From a virus: DNA of 20,827 bases. The position numbers and the translations under genes are program-made. Shown one piece after another: positions 12,801-20,116 of this stretch. The first letter of the stretch is position 1. The number at the start of each line of letters is the position of its first letter. The DNA lies in IMG/VR virus record IMGVR_UViG_3300001533_000729, positions 1-20,827 of that record; one strand, written 5' to 3'. Below the pieces are notes generated by a model. The model saw nothing but the letters and a program-made list of their open reading frames with translations, did not search any database and was not told the DNA's origin.

Positions 12801-14615
12801 GACTTCTTTATTGAGGCATCTAAAAATAGAATTGACACCTATTATGGCAACCTCATTAAATATATAGAGGAAATGCAAGAACAAAGTGAAGAATGGTACG
12901 ATAGCGCAACAAAGGCAGAAGAAGAGCTTCATGAAAAAACCATGGACAACATTCAAGAGCATTATAATGGTATTATTGATCAAATTGATGCTGCTCGTGA
13001 ATTTCGTCAAGAACAAGAGGAAATGGAAAATGCATGGCAGTCTATTCGTGATGCAGCAGAAGACGTTAGTGACCTAATCAATCAAAAAAATCAAAACCAA
13101 TATAACGTTGCAATGGAAAAAGCCAAAGAGCTTTTCCTTTACAACGAGGCGGTTAAAGAATCTCTCAATAAACAAAACGAGCAAATACTTGAGCTGAATG
13201 CATCTGGCCAAAAAGAGCTTGACGCCCTAGACAAGAAGAGAAGATTGGCAGAAGAGAATTATCAAATTGCCAAAAAAGAATATGAGCTAAAGAAAACAGA
13301 AGAGTCCCTTAGAGAAGACAAGTCACTTTCAGACGTTATGGGTGTTGAAGGTAGCGGGCAACAAGTAAAAGCCATGCTCAATGAGTTTATGTCCATCCGA
13401 CATCCTAATCTACAATACGACAGAGACGATCCTATGAGCGAGGGACGCATTTATGGGGTATTACAAGAGTTTACTCAAAGATATCATCTTCCTCAAACTG
13501 GTGGCTCTCTAAGTTCTTTGTATGAGTACTTTACTGGCAAGCAAGAAGAGAAGAGGGGGGAAACTCCTGAGGAAGAACTGCAAAAAGAGATGGAAGAAAT
13601 TGCACAAGAGGAGAAAGATGCCCTTCAAACATTTGAGGAGAAAAAACAAGAGATTCTCTCAGAAACACAAGAGACTCTTACCTCATTAAAAGATGACATT
13701 AACAAGCGTCTTCAAGACGCCGATACCAATGCTGCAATTCGAGATGCAGACATTAGCAATGAGATAGCAACTGCAAATACAGAATTAGATGAAGCAAACG
13801 AACAGCTAAAGAAGATAATACTAGAAAAAACAATCGATGACCACCTCACATTTGTTCGGGGACAGCTCGCCACCGCAGAAGAACAAGAAAAAGCAAGAAA
13901 CCAATTGCGCCAACAAGCTCTTGATGATATGAACAAAAACACCAAGCAGATTGCAGATAACACACTTATGGCGCTAGGTGCTGGCAAAGAAGTAGACGAG
14001 CGTGCAATCGAAGACAATGCAATCAACGCATTCTTACAACTTGATCCTTCCGAGGTAGAGGACTTTTTAGACCAATGGCTTCCAACGTGGAAGACCTATG
14101 GACAAACAGCTGGAGAACAGCTTATCCAGGGTATGACGAATGCAATAGACGATGACGGTGCGTTAATGACGGCTATTGACAATCTGACCAATCGCATTAT
14201 CAACAAAATCAAAGAAAACTTTGATATTCACTCGCCTTCTAAGAAAACAGAAGAGATTACAAAGAACCTACTTGCTGGTCACACGAAACCGCTTCGAGTT
14301 GGCAGTGCCGATGCTGAAAGAACAATAGACCAGTTTGCCCTCTATGCAAACAGGATGTCTGACGCTATAGCAAACAATATAGATAATAGCCCTACACAAA
14401 AAAGCATTACAGAGCTATTTAACAGTGCACCGTTAACGGCGAATAGAATGATGGGCGGGTTGGTTCAGCAACCCAGCGTTAAGGAAACGACTGCTCAATC
14501 AATCTATAACCAACAGCGAGATATGCAGTATAAAATTTATGTCAATACATCGGACAACATGGCCGTCAATGATATAGAGCGCATGATGCGCAAGACAAGG
14601 TTGAGTGCAATATGA
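9831..14615 (+). CDS. Tail tape measure protein
   Basis: At 1594 residues this is the longest gene. It sets tail length, fills the tube and helps DNA cross the host envelope. The start is ATG 9831 in an ATGA overlap. Residues about 160-480 carry the TP901-type tape measure core (HIGRAMYFSMSRPIQY, EDSLLSVQAILGKTGKEF, EVLAKAGM, ANAFN, ELTAIFGVLANSGIKGSKAG). Hydrophobic segments near 501-545 and 588-617 could insert in the host membrane. Long coiled coils fill about 980-1165 and 1247-1385. Near 1463 the motif FDIHSPSKKTEEI, usual at the end of tape measures, appears. At about 0.15 nm per residue, the tail is about 240 nm. I see no peptidase or lysozyme motif. A 382-codon antisense ORF at 10511-11659 is its shadow. 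Confidence 0.95.
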   Translation: MIDVQVGAVSAEIKANIKPLLTSIDQIEQKCVASVKRIESEYGSVFKKVESIIQQSESRVESTTKAHVSRMNTYVEGFATKYRAAMQTMGTTAKSSADKASKEFQEVARDLNATATAAKKAKAAVKEVGTAAGGSSRSSGVRVGTEGVKPDTAPLYKEMWTLPYRMEHIGRAMYFSMSRPIQYALGELKSVVVEFEDSLLSVQAILGKTGKEFKKFEQLAVNIAKNSYGKIAEAAGVMEVLAKAGMDDSSILTMTESLVNLSIAMDMNANQASSMSIQIANAFNAPASAIEQYTNIMAKGVNSANMQLDDLLSGMSYVAPVASLAGTSIEELTAIFGVLANSGIKGSKAGTTLRNMFTRLLNPTSSMKRVLDEYDISLRNSSGSMKSLVEIIREFEVKGVSLQSIMGSFAQRAGPGMSKLIGEGADSIEALKETVGDAGGYIDELVNVKMSGLTGSMRKIAGAKERIGKALFEKVFEEQLASVAKLLEKVANGIENMDERVVKAIGYTVELGAALGGLAMAAGISARAFKLLKSLVATATTFFSATAGGATAATAATTKTTASTVALGAKMSKTISIMSKLSSSAKGLALAFSGTVGAFAAGATTLAGFIAFLYRYDTVSKERMDNIAASAKDMSQKMSDGFAGFAKNATTSTKEWWQAFGVITKRALADADENIQDWWNERRGGIDKQKDYESKMLDETEAQLTEYYEAAKKIASDAIDNIKEKYPELTTKSAEAWSIMSGHVSQFASDAWASISDLWVKTSAFFDSLWAKISLTNTRQLLQDAKAGADIFNKLRERNEGTDVPLYALKRPSGSLFDTMKGNMGYPVPKGIEAFDKYAEETKRLIDDTFPYLGMTELEKDLEKLDEAYAEHYAQIKQYAGMDQEFRLKQLDEWKQEELAAIYERGQAVGSGNAGVEKSISRMYDEIYEMTHTDTEVKRREIGKQAADYYAATKDIIGVETWKFHKIKELNEENAKKMMESTAKAVTQTIDFFIEASKNRIDTYYGNLIKYIEEMQEQSEEWYDSATKAEEELHEKTMDNIQEHYNGIIDQIDAAREFRQEQEEMENAWQSIRDAAEDVSDLINQKNQNQYNVAMEKAKELFLYNEAVKESLNKQNEQILELNASGQKELDALDKKRRLAEENYQIAKKEYELKKTEESLREDKSLSDVMGVEGSGQQVKAMLNEFMSIRHPNLQYDRDDPMSEGRIYGVLQEFTQRYHLPQTGGSLSSLYEYFTGKQEEKRGETPEEELQKEMEEIAQEEKDALQTFEEKKQEILSETQETLTSLKDDINKRLQDADTNAAIRDADISNEIATANTELDEANEQLKKIILEKTIDDHLTFVRGQLATAEEQEKARNQLRQQALDDMNKNTKQIADNTLMALGAGKEVDERAIEDNAINAFLQLDPSEVEDFLDQWLPTWKTYGQTAGEQLIQGMTNAIDDDGALMTAIDNLTNRIINKIKENFDIHSPSKKTEEITKNLLAGHTKPLRVGSADAERTIDQFALYANRMSDAIANNIDNSPTQKSITELFNSAPLTANRMMGGLVQQPSVKETTAQSIYNQQRDMQYKIYVNTSDNMAVNDIERMMRKTRLSAI

Positions 14616-15463
14616 TCTCAATAAAATATACGTCTCCGCTAGATACCGAAATGTCTTTCTCTGGTGCTCAAAAATATGTTTCCACAAACAATCTTTTTGG
14701 GTTTGCCAATAATGTTATTCTCTCACAATCTCCTGGTTCTTCTTTTGGAACATTGCGAGAAATATATCAACGACCCCAACAGTTTACCGTAGAACTAGTA
14801 TTAACCGGAACTGGTTCTGAGATTGCAAATACCCGAAGCAATTTGGGGGCTGTTTTAGCAGAGAAAGATGGTTCTACTGAAGGATATATCACCATAACTA
14901 CAGAAAACGCCAAAAAGAGGCTATATTGCAGCGTGCTAGATTATTACCCATCTCATTCATTAGGGGAAGGGAAAAAATACCAGAAAGTCGTTATCGAGTT
15001 TATTGCATCTTGTGGGTTTTTCGTATCCGATGATGGGGAAGTTAGCTCTGGGGCATTAGCCGTATCTTCCAATGGATATACACTACCAGGCACCCTACCA
15101 ATGAGCACTATACAATATGGGGGCGTATATTCAATCACAAACGATGGCGACGTTGCTTGCCCTATGAAGATTTATATTCATGGTCAAACATATCCTCCAA
15201 AGGTTGTTACCGTAAAAACCTTCGCATGTAAAGAATGGATTTATACCACAGAGGACTTGTTCGTAAACACAGACCCACAAGACCTCGACGTTGTAATAAC
15301 CAAACTGGGGGTTACAGACGTTAATGGATTCTATAAGACAATGCCAAATACTCAATATCCACTCCTTCCTCCTGGTACATCCGACGTGGAGGTCTGGTTA
15401 GAAAAGATCGATACAAACACTACACTAGAATTGAGGTGGACTCCCTATTATGCCAGCATATGA
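14612..15463 (+). CDS. Distal tail protein (Dit)
   Basis: A 283-residue protein starting at an ATGA overlap with the tape measure gene, the usual position of Dit. The N-terminal part holds FANNVILSQSPGSSFGTLREIYQRPQQFTVELVLTG, the typical start of the siphovirus Dit ring domain, then RLYCSVLDYYPSHSLGEGKKYQKVVIEFIASCGFF. The second half is a galectin-like beta domain with GGVYSITNDGDVACPMKIYIHG, a pattern common to Dit proteins (i.N.GD..t.P.i.i.G). Dit forms the ring at the tail tip that joins tube, hub and fibres. Confidence 0.85.
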   Translation: MISIKYTSPLDTEMSFSGAQKYVSTNNLFGFANNVILSQSPGSSFGTLREIYQRPQQFTVELVLTGTGSEIANTRSNLGAVLAEKDGSTEGYITITTENAKKRLYCSVLDYYPSHSLGEGKKYQKVVIEFIASCGFFVSDDGEVSSGALAVSSNGYTLPGTLPMSTIQYGGVYSITNDGDVACPMKIYIHGQTYPPKVVTVKTFACKEWIYTTEDLFVNTDPQDLDVVITKLGVTDVNGFYKTMPNTQYPLLPPGTSDVEVWLEKIDTNTTLELRWTPYYASI

Positions 15464-16601
15464 TGAATATCCAATATCTGTTTATAGAGAAGGAATGATT
15501 AAGATTGACGACTTTGTGACCTATAATCAGATTCGTATTCAGCATAGCTGTTTTGGATTTCGCACAATTGAAATCGACCTACAGGCAAATGTGGATGGGG
15601 CAGACAATCTTGTCCCGCCAAACTATATAGCGGTAACAACCCCTACTGGCACATGGGGAGGCGTTATATACTCAACAAACTATGTAGACTCCATAAGGGG
15701 TGGAGCACGCACAAAGACCCTTTCGGTGCTTGCCTGTTCTCCTGTCGGGTTTTTCAAGAAAAGATATGTCAAAGATCACAATCAGCCAGGAGACGTGGAG
15801 ACGCAGTATTACAAAATATCTGGTACACAAGAGTTTGTGATTAAACATTTCGTCAACCTCTGTATGTCGGGAGACCGCAAATTCCCCGACTTTGTTGTGG
15901 CAAAGAATCTTAACAGGGGAGATGATGTTGAATATATTACCCAATTTGAAAGCCTTTATCAGATCGTTGATACGATCATAAACCAGAGCAACGATCTATT
16001 CTATGATGTTGATTTTGATGAGACCGATGGGTTTACGTTTGATTTAAAACTTGGCAACGATTTATCCGATACTATTTACTTGGCATCCGAGCAAGGAATT
16101 TTTTCTGAGTTTATAAGAAATATAAACTTCCTAGAGGGTACGAATCATCCTATGGTTTTAACAGACTATTACAGCGCATTTGGGCAGAAGGGCACACGAC
16201 TTCTAGAAAAGACGTCAACTGCAACGGGTTACAATCTATTAGAAACCGTTCTTGGTGTTAATATTCGATATAACCACGCAGAGACGCTGGGAGCAGCACT
16301 TGGACAAGCAGTGCCGTATATTGATGCATATAACAGAGAAAATCCTGCTACGGCATATGATAGTGTTGTCAATACAGATCGACAAAAATATATCTTCAAC
16401 CAAGACTTTTATCTTGGTGATACAATTGGAATTTATTATGATGCAGAGGATATTAGTGTGAATACAACCGCCGTTGTTGCGGGAGCAACAGAGGTGGTGT
16501 CAAATGGAAGTGTATATACGATAGGCTACCAGTGGGAACAAATTCCAAAGGGTCTTTCGTTTGAAAATATGAAAAAACAGATTGAAAGGAGCATGCGCTA
16601 A
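15450..16601 (+). CDS. Tail-tip hub protein, ReqiPepy6 Gp37-like
   Basis: This is a 383-residue protein whose ATG overlaps the Dit end by 14 bases. PISVYREGMIKIDDFVTYNQIRIQHSCFG, GTWGGVIYSTNYVDSIRGGARTKTLSVLACSPVGFFKKRYV and later FEFIRNINFLEGTNHPMV-like sequence (IFSEFIRNINFLEGTNHPMV) match the siphovirus Gp37-like family first described in phage ReqiPepy6. It replaces the larger Tal protein as the tail-tip hub, forming the closed end of the tube. It has no visible hydrolase motif. The closing LSFENMKKQIERSMR is a helix, also common in this family. Confidence 0.8.
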   Translation: MPAYDEYPISVYREGMIKIDDFVTYNQIRIQHSCFGFRTIEIDLQANVDGADNLVPPNYIAVTTPTGTWGGVIYSTNYVDSIRGGARTKTLSVLACSPVGFFKKRYVKDHNQPGDVETQYYKISGTQEFVIKHFVNLCMSGDRKFPDFVVAKNLNRGDDVEYITQFESLYQIVDTIINQSNDLFYDVDFDETDGFTFDLKLGNDLSDTIYLASEQGIFSEFIRNINFLEGTNHPMVLTDYYSAFGQKGTRLLEKTSTATGYNLLETVLGVNIRYNHAETLGAALGQAVPYIDAYNRENPATAYDSVVNTDRQKYIFNQDFYLGDTIGIYYDAEDISVNTTAVVAGATEVVSNGSVYTIGYQWEQIPKGLSFENMKKQIERSMR

Positions 16602-18397
16602 TGCCAACAACAGTACAAGAATATGGAATGTTAAACTCTGGGGCTTGGGGTGACAGAATTGTATCTCAAACCTTTTGGATGAACCTTTTAAATAACATGT
16701 TACAAAACGGAGTTGTCGTAGAAGACGGGACAGAGGCGCAATTGAGTGCCACTACTCCCGCTGGGATGTCTTGTAAAATCTCAAACTTTGATGCAGCAAT
16801 CGAAGGCGTTTTCTACACATATGAAGAGGACGAAATTGAGCTTACATTTGATGCCCCCGATGCTCAGCCAAGATACGATCTAATTGTTCTAAAGCTAGAT
16901 CGACTTGTAGATCACGATGTGGAGGTTTATGTCCTCAAAGGAACCCCAGCGGCAGCTCCTGAATATCCAGCATTGACCAGAACAGACGATGGAATCTATG
17001 AGCTTGCACTCTGGGCAATTCCTGTTGATCCAGGCGATGTTGTTCTTGATATAGGGAATGCCATTTCTCTTATTGAAGACACAGACTATTGTGGACTATT
17101 CGACCTCAACTATAGAGCCGTTGCAGGCGGAACGCTAATCCCCTACGCGACCGACTATACGTACTATGATCCCGCATACTACAACATGGATACTCCTGGT
17201 GCAGCAAGTTGGGCTGATTGTCCAAAGTGGTTGTGTAAAGATGACGACTATATTGTTGGAGTGGCCCATGGAATCTATCTTTTTGTTCACGATAGAGCAG
17301 CAGATACAACTGTTTACAAAAACCCAACCCATGCGACATATACTCTTTCGCTGCAGTCAACGAGCATAAACAGGCCAATTATCGTAGACGGAAAAGTGTT
17401 CATCCCCAATGGGAAAATCAACCTAGATGCAACATATAAGAGGCTTTTAATCTACGATATTGCAGGAGACACAATAACCTACAGTGCCCAAATCCCAACT
17501 ACAAATACGAGTCCTTTCTCACTAAACGTACGAATGGTAGAGTATGATGGAGATATTTACGCCATTGGGAACAAAACGCCATCTTATGATGGATATATAT
17601 ATAAATACGACATAGCAGCAGATACGTGGACTTTGGTTGACACGCTCACAATGGCATACGTCAACGACACTTGGGGTGGGACAACGAATTACTACACCTT
17701 TGTTGCGGCCGCCGACCAAACTACTGGCTTAATTTATCTATACGCATATTCAGGCGCGTGGTTCAGTACATATACGTTTGCTATTTCAACAAAAACACTA
17801 ACTAGACACGTAGGTCGAGTATGCTCTCCCATTAACAACTTGGGCGATTATCTTAATCCCGGAACAAATCCGTCTGTATATTATCAAGATGGCATAATGT
17901 ATATAACCTGTGGCAGTAAAGGATTTTATGGGTATTCTTCTGACACCAACACTTGGACACCAACCCTCAGTTCAACATATGGAGTTGGTGCAATTAACAT
18001 CCTAACTGGGCATCAATCTGCGGGCCCAATTTATTCCCTTGCTAACAATAGCGCATTGGGATATGACCGCATATTTTTGGACAGTTCAGACATTCTTGGG
18101 TTAAGCTATCTCACAAATTACCCCACCACAGGTTATCAAAACAAAATGGTCTACTTCAATCCAATGCCAATCCTTGGTAGCTCTGATCGGACACTATTGT
18201 GTCAACTGCAAAGGTCCTCAACGAACATAACTTTCAAGAACTTTACCACAGGCCAAGGGTATCTCGGTGGAAGAGATGCTGTCCCTATAAAAGCATCCGA
18301 CCAATATGGATGCACCGTGTATGACAAAACGCTTGCAGAGATAAGCACGTGGGACGACGTTATCACGTTTAATCTAGAAGTAATAGGAGCAAACTAA
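16601..18397 (+). CDS. Tail-tip receptor-binding protein with Kelch-like repeats
   Basis: A 598-residue protein starting at TAATG with the hub stop. Residues 1-165 are a phage attachment domain: WMNLLNNMLQNGVVVEDG, AGMSCKISNFDAAIEGVFY, QPRYDLIVLKLDR and IYELALWAIPVDPGDVVL, an N-terminal anchor common in siphophage fibres and upper baseplate proteins. Residues about 210-480 contain five Kelch-like blade units, each with a strand, a G/Y-rich turn and a Y-x-x-D/T-x-x-T-x-T/W ending, e.g. YDGDIYAIGNK with YIYKYDIAADTWT near 315 and QDGIMYITCG with YSSDTNTWT near 430. These suggest a beta-propeller that could bind a surface glycan. The C-terminus is unrecognised. Position beside the fibre genes supports adsorption. 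Confidence 0.75.
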   Translation: MPTTVQEYGMLNSGAWGDRIVSQTFWMNLLNNMLQNGVVVEDGTEAQLSATTPAGMSCKISNFDAAIEGVFYTYEEDEIELTFDAPDAQPRYDLIVLKLDRLVDHDVEVYVLKGTPAAAPEYPALTRTDDGIYELALWAIPVDPGDVVLDIGNAISLIEDTDYCGLFDLNYRAVAGGTLIPYATDYTYYDPAYYNMDTPGAASWADCPKWLCKDDDYIVGVAHGIYLFVHDRAADTTVYKNPTHATYTLSLQSTSINRPIIVDGKVFIPNGKINLDATYKRLLIYDIAGDTITYSAQIPTTNTSPFSLNVRMVEYDGDIYAIGNKTPSYDGYIYKYDIAADTWTLVDTLTMAYVNDTWGGTTNYYTFVAAADQTTGLIYLYAYSGAWFSTYTFAISTKTLTRHVGRVCSPINNLGDYLNPGTNPSVYYQDGIMYITCGSKGFYGYSSDTNTWTPTLSSTYGVGAINILTGHQSAGPIYSLANNSALGYDRIFLDSSDILGLSYLTNYPTTGYQNKMVYFNPMPILGSSDRTLLCQLQRSSTNITFKNFTTGQGYLGGRDAVPIKASDQYGCTVYDKTLAEISTWDDVITFNLEVIGAN

Positions 18398-19077
18398 TGA
18401 AAATTGAATTAACTACTTCAAGCACCGGAGAGACCATGTATGCCATTATCCAACGTGCATACGATGGGTATTGGTACAACACCGTAGACTCCGGCTTTGA
18501 TCCATCAGATACAACCATAGATGGTTCATTTGACCCCTATTTTGACCTACTAGAGGCCGAATCCTATAAGTATTCCAACACACTCGACCTCCCCAACGGT
18601 CAATATGTTGTGTTCCTATATGAATACAGAGGAAGCGGGGACAAAGACCATACCCTAGACACCGAAATCCCTGTTAAAAATCCACTTATGGATGCACTTT
18701 ACATTGCAGATGAGGTTACATCTGGTGATCCAGCAACCCTCGTCTATGGCCCATTTACCGACGAAAGACTCGAAGACGTAGAAACAGAGCTGCCAGACAA
18801 ACTAGAAAGCTCAGACGTAGATGGAGCCTCTATTGGACAATTTATTACAAACTGCGCATCCGTACAAGTCCCCGACGGCATAATAACAGACTATACCTTT
18901 ACGGGAGCAACCGGCATTATCGCTGGAAGCGAGCTGGTTACGATAGACGGCGTTCAAAAGATTAGAGGCACTAGTTACACCATTAGCGGAGATACGGTAA
19001 CATTTTTACCAGGACACGAACCTCAAGTGGGAGAGGTTGTTATTATGAATTGTTGCATCGAAGCTACGTGGGCATAA
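18397..19077 (+). CDS. Tail-tip protein, shared N-terminal domain (first)
   Basis: A 226-residue protein starting at TAATG with the preceding stop. Residues 1-95 (TSSTGETMYAIIQRAYDGYW, then the YNTVD turn and PNGQYVVFLYEY) match the N-terminus of the next gene, so this is a common anchor domain. The C-terminal 85 residues (GIITDYTF, ELVTIDGVQKIRGTSYTISGDTVTFLPG, GEVVIMN) form a beta domain in phage tail fibres, with the ...DG.....G..Y...G..v.F...P..G..v pattern. I infer a role in the tail tip, probably binding the hub through the N-terminal domain and carrying the variable C-terminus outward. The function is not proven. Confidence 0.65.
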   Translation: MKIELTTSSTGETMYAIIQRAYDGYWYNTVDSGFDPSDTTIDGSFDPYFDLLEAESYKYSNTLDLPNGQYVVFLYEYRGSGDKDHTLDTEIPVKNPLMDALYIADEVTSGDPATLVYGPFTDERLEDVETELPDKLESSDVDGASIGQFITNCASVQVPDGIITDYTFTGATGIIAGSELVTIDGVQKIRGTSYTISGDTVTFLPGHEPQVGEVVIMNCCIEATWA

Positions 19078-19087
19078 GGAGGCATAC

Positions 19088-20116
19088 ATGTCAGTAAACT
19101 TGAGAATTAAAACCAGACAGACCGGACTTACCGTATATGGGTTTATCCGAAGGGTAAACGATGGATACATATACAGCACGGTTGAAGGAGATTTTGTCTC
19201 TCCAGTGGCACTGGATGTCGCTGATTACATTTTAGACTTTACAGAAGACGCTATTAGTAAAAAATCATACGTATATACAAACTCCGATGACTGGGTCATT
19301 GGACGCTATATCCTAGAGGCATATTTCCAAGCAGGAGGATCGCCAAACCCAGCATTAGACAATATTGTTTGCCCGTATGGCAAATTTAATATCCAAAACC
19401 GAGGCGTTTATACGGGGTATATTCAAGCCCCAGACAGCCACGACGATCTGGGTAACCTATTGAATGAATTTGTAACAGCCCCTCTTGCAGAACGGTTAAA
19501 TACCACAGTTGGGACACTTGTTGGATCAACGGCTACAGATGGCTCTACAACTACACTAGAAGACACAACTCACTCGTGGGCAGTAGATAGCTTGATAGAC
19601 GCCTGGATCATCATCACATGTGCAGCAAGTGGGATAAGTTACCCTCGTAAAATTACAAGCAATACAGCCGACGAATACACTTTCTCGCTATTACCAGAAT
19701 CTGTTGTGGTAGGAGATGAATACGTTATTCTCTCTACTATTGCGGCATACGACCTTGTAAGGGTTGGAGGCACTACACAAACCGGAGCAGACCTAACTCC
19801 ATACGTACTAGGTTCTCTCCAATCCTCCACAACCCATGTAGCAGATGACGTTACCGTTTTAGCAGACACGCAGGGTTCTTATGTATTACCATCTAATACC
19901 AAAATGATCCAACTCACCATGATTGACGGCTCAGACGCAGATGAATATATTACTTCGTTCACAACTGGAAACGTAGCACCCAGGGGCACAGAAGGTGATC
20001 AACATTATGGTGGTCACAAAACCTGTATGTTTGGATTAAACATTACGGGCAAAACGCTTTACTTCGCAACCTCCAAGGTAGGAGGCGCAACATTCCACAT
20101 TGAGGTTTGGTCATGA
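19088..20116 (+). CDS. Tail-tip protein, shared N-terminal domain (second)
   Basis: A 342-residue protein with AAGGAGG before its ATG. Residues 1-95 (TRQTGLTVYGFIRRVNDGYI, YSTVEGDF, IGRYILEAYF) repeat the N-terminal domain of the previous gene, but the remaining 245 residues do not resemble its C-terminus. Residues about 143-215 (DGSTTTLEDTTHSWAVDSLI, AWIIITCA, SYPRKITSNTADEYTF) form a beta domain common in phage tail and fibre proteins. The last 90 residues include IQLTMIDGSDADEYITSFTTG and are likely a beta tip. It probably attaches to the same tail-tip site as its paralogue. Its stop overlaps the next start (ATGA). Confidence 0.65.
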   Translation: MSVNLRIKTRQTGLTVYGFIRRVNDGYIYSTVEGDFVSPVALDVADYILDFTEDAISKKSYVYTNSDDWVIGRYILEAYFQAGGSPNPALDNIVCPYGKFNIQNRGVYTGYIQAPDSHDDLGNLLNEFVTAPLAERLNTTVGTLVGSTATDGSTTTLEDTTHSWAVDSLIDAWIIITCAASGISYPRKITSNTADEYTFSLLPESVVVGDEYVILSTIAAYDLVRVGGTTQTGADLTPYVLGSLQSSTTHVADDVTVLADTQGSYVLPSNTKMIQLTMIDGSDADEYITSFTTGNVAPRGTEGDQHYGGHKTCMFGLNITGKTLYFATSKVGGATFHIEVWS

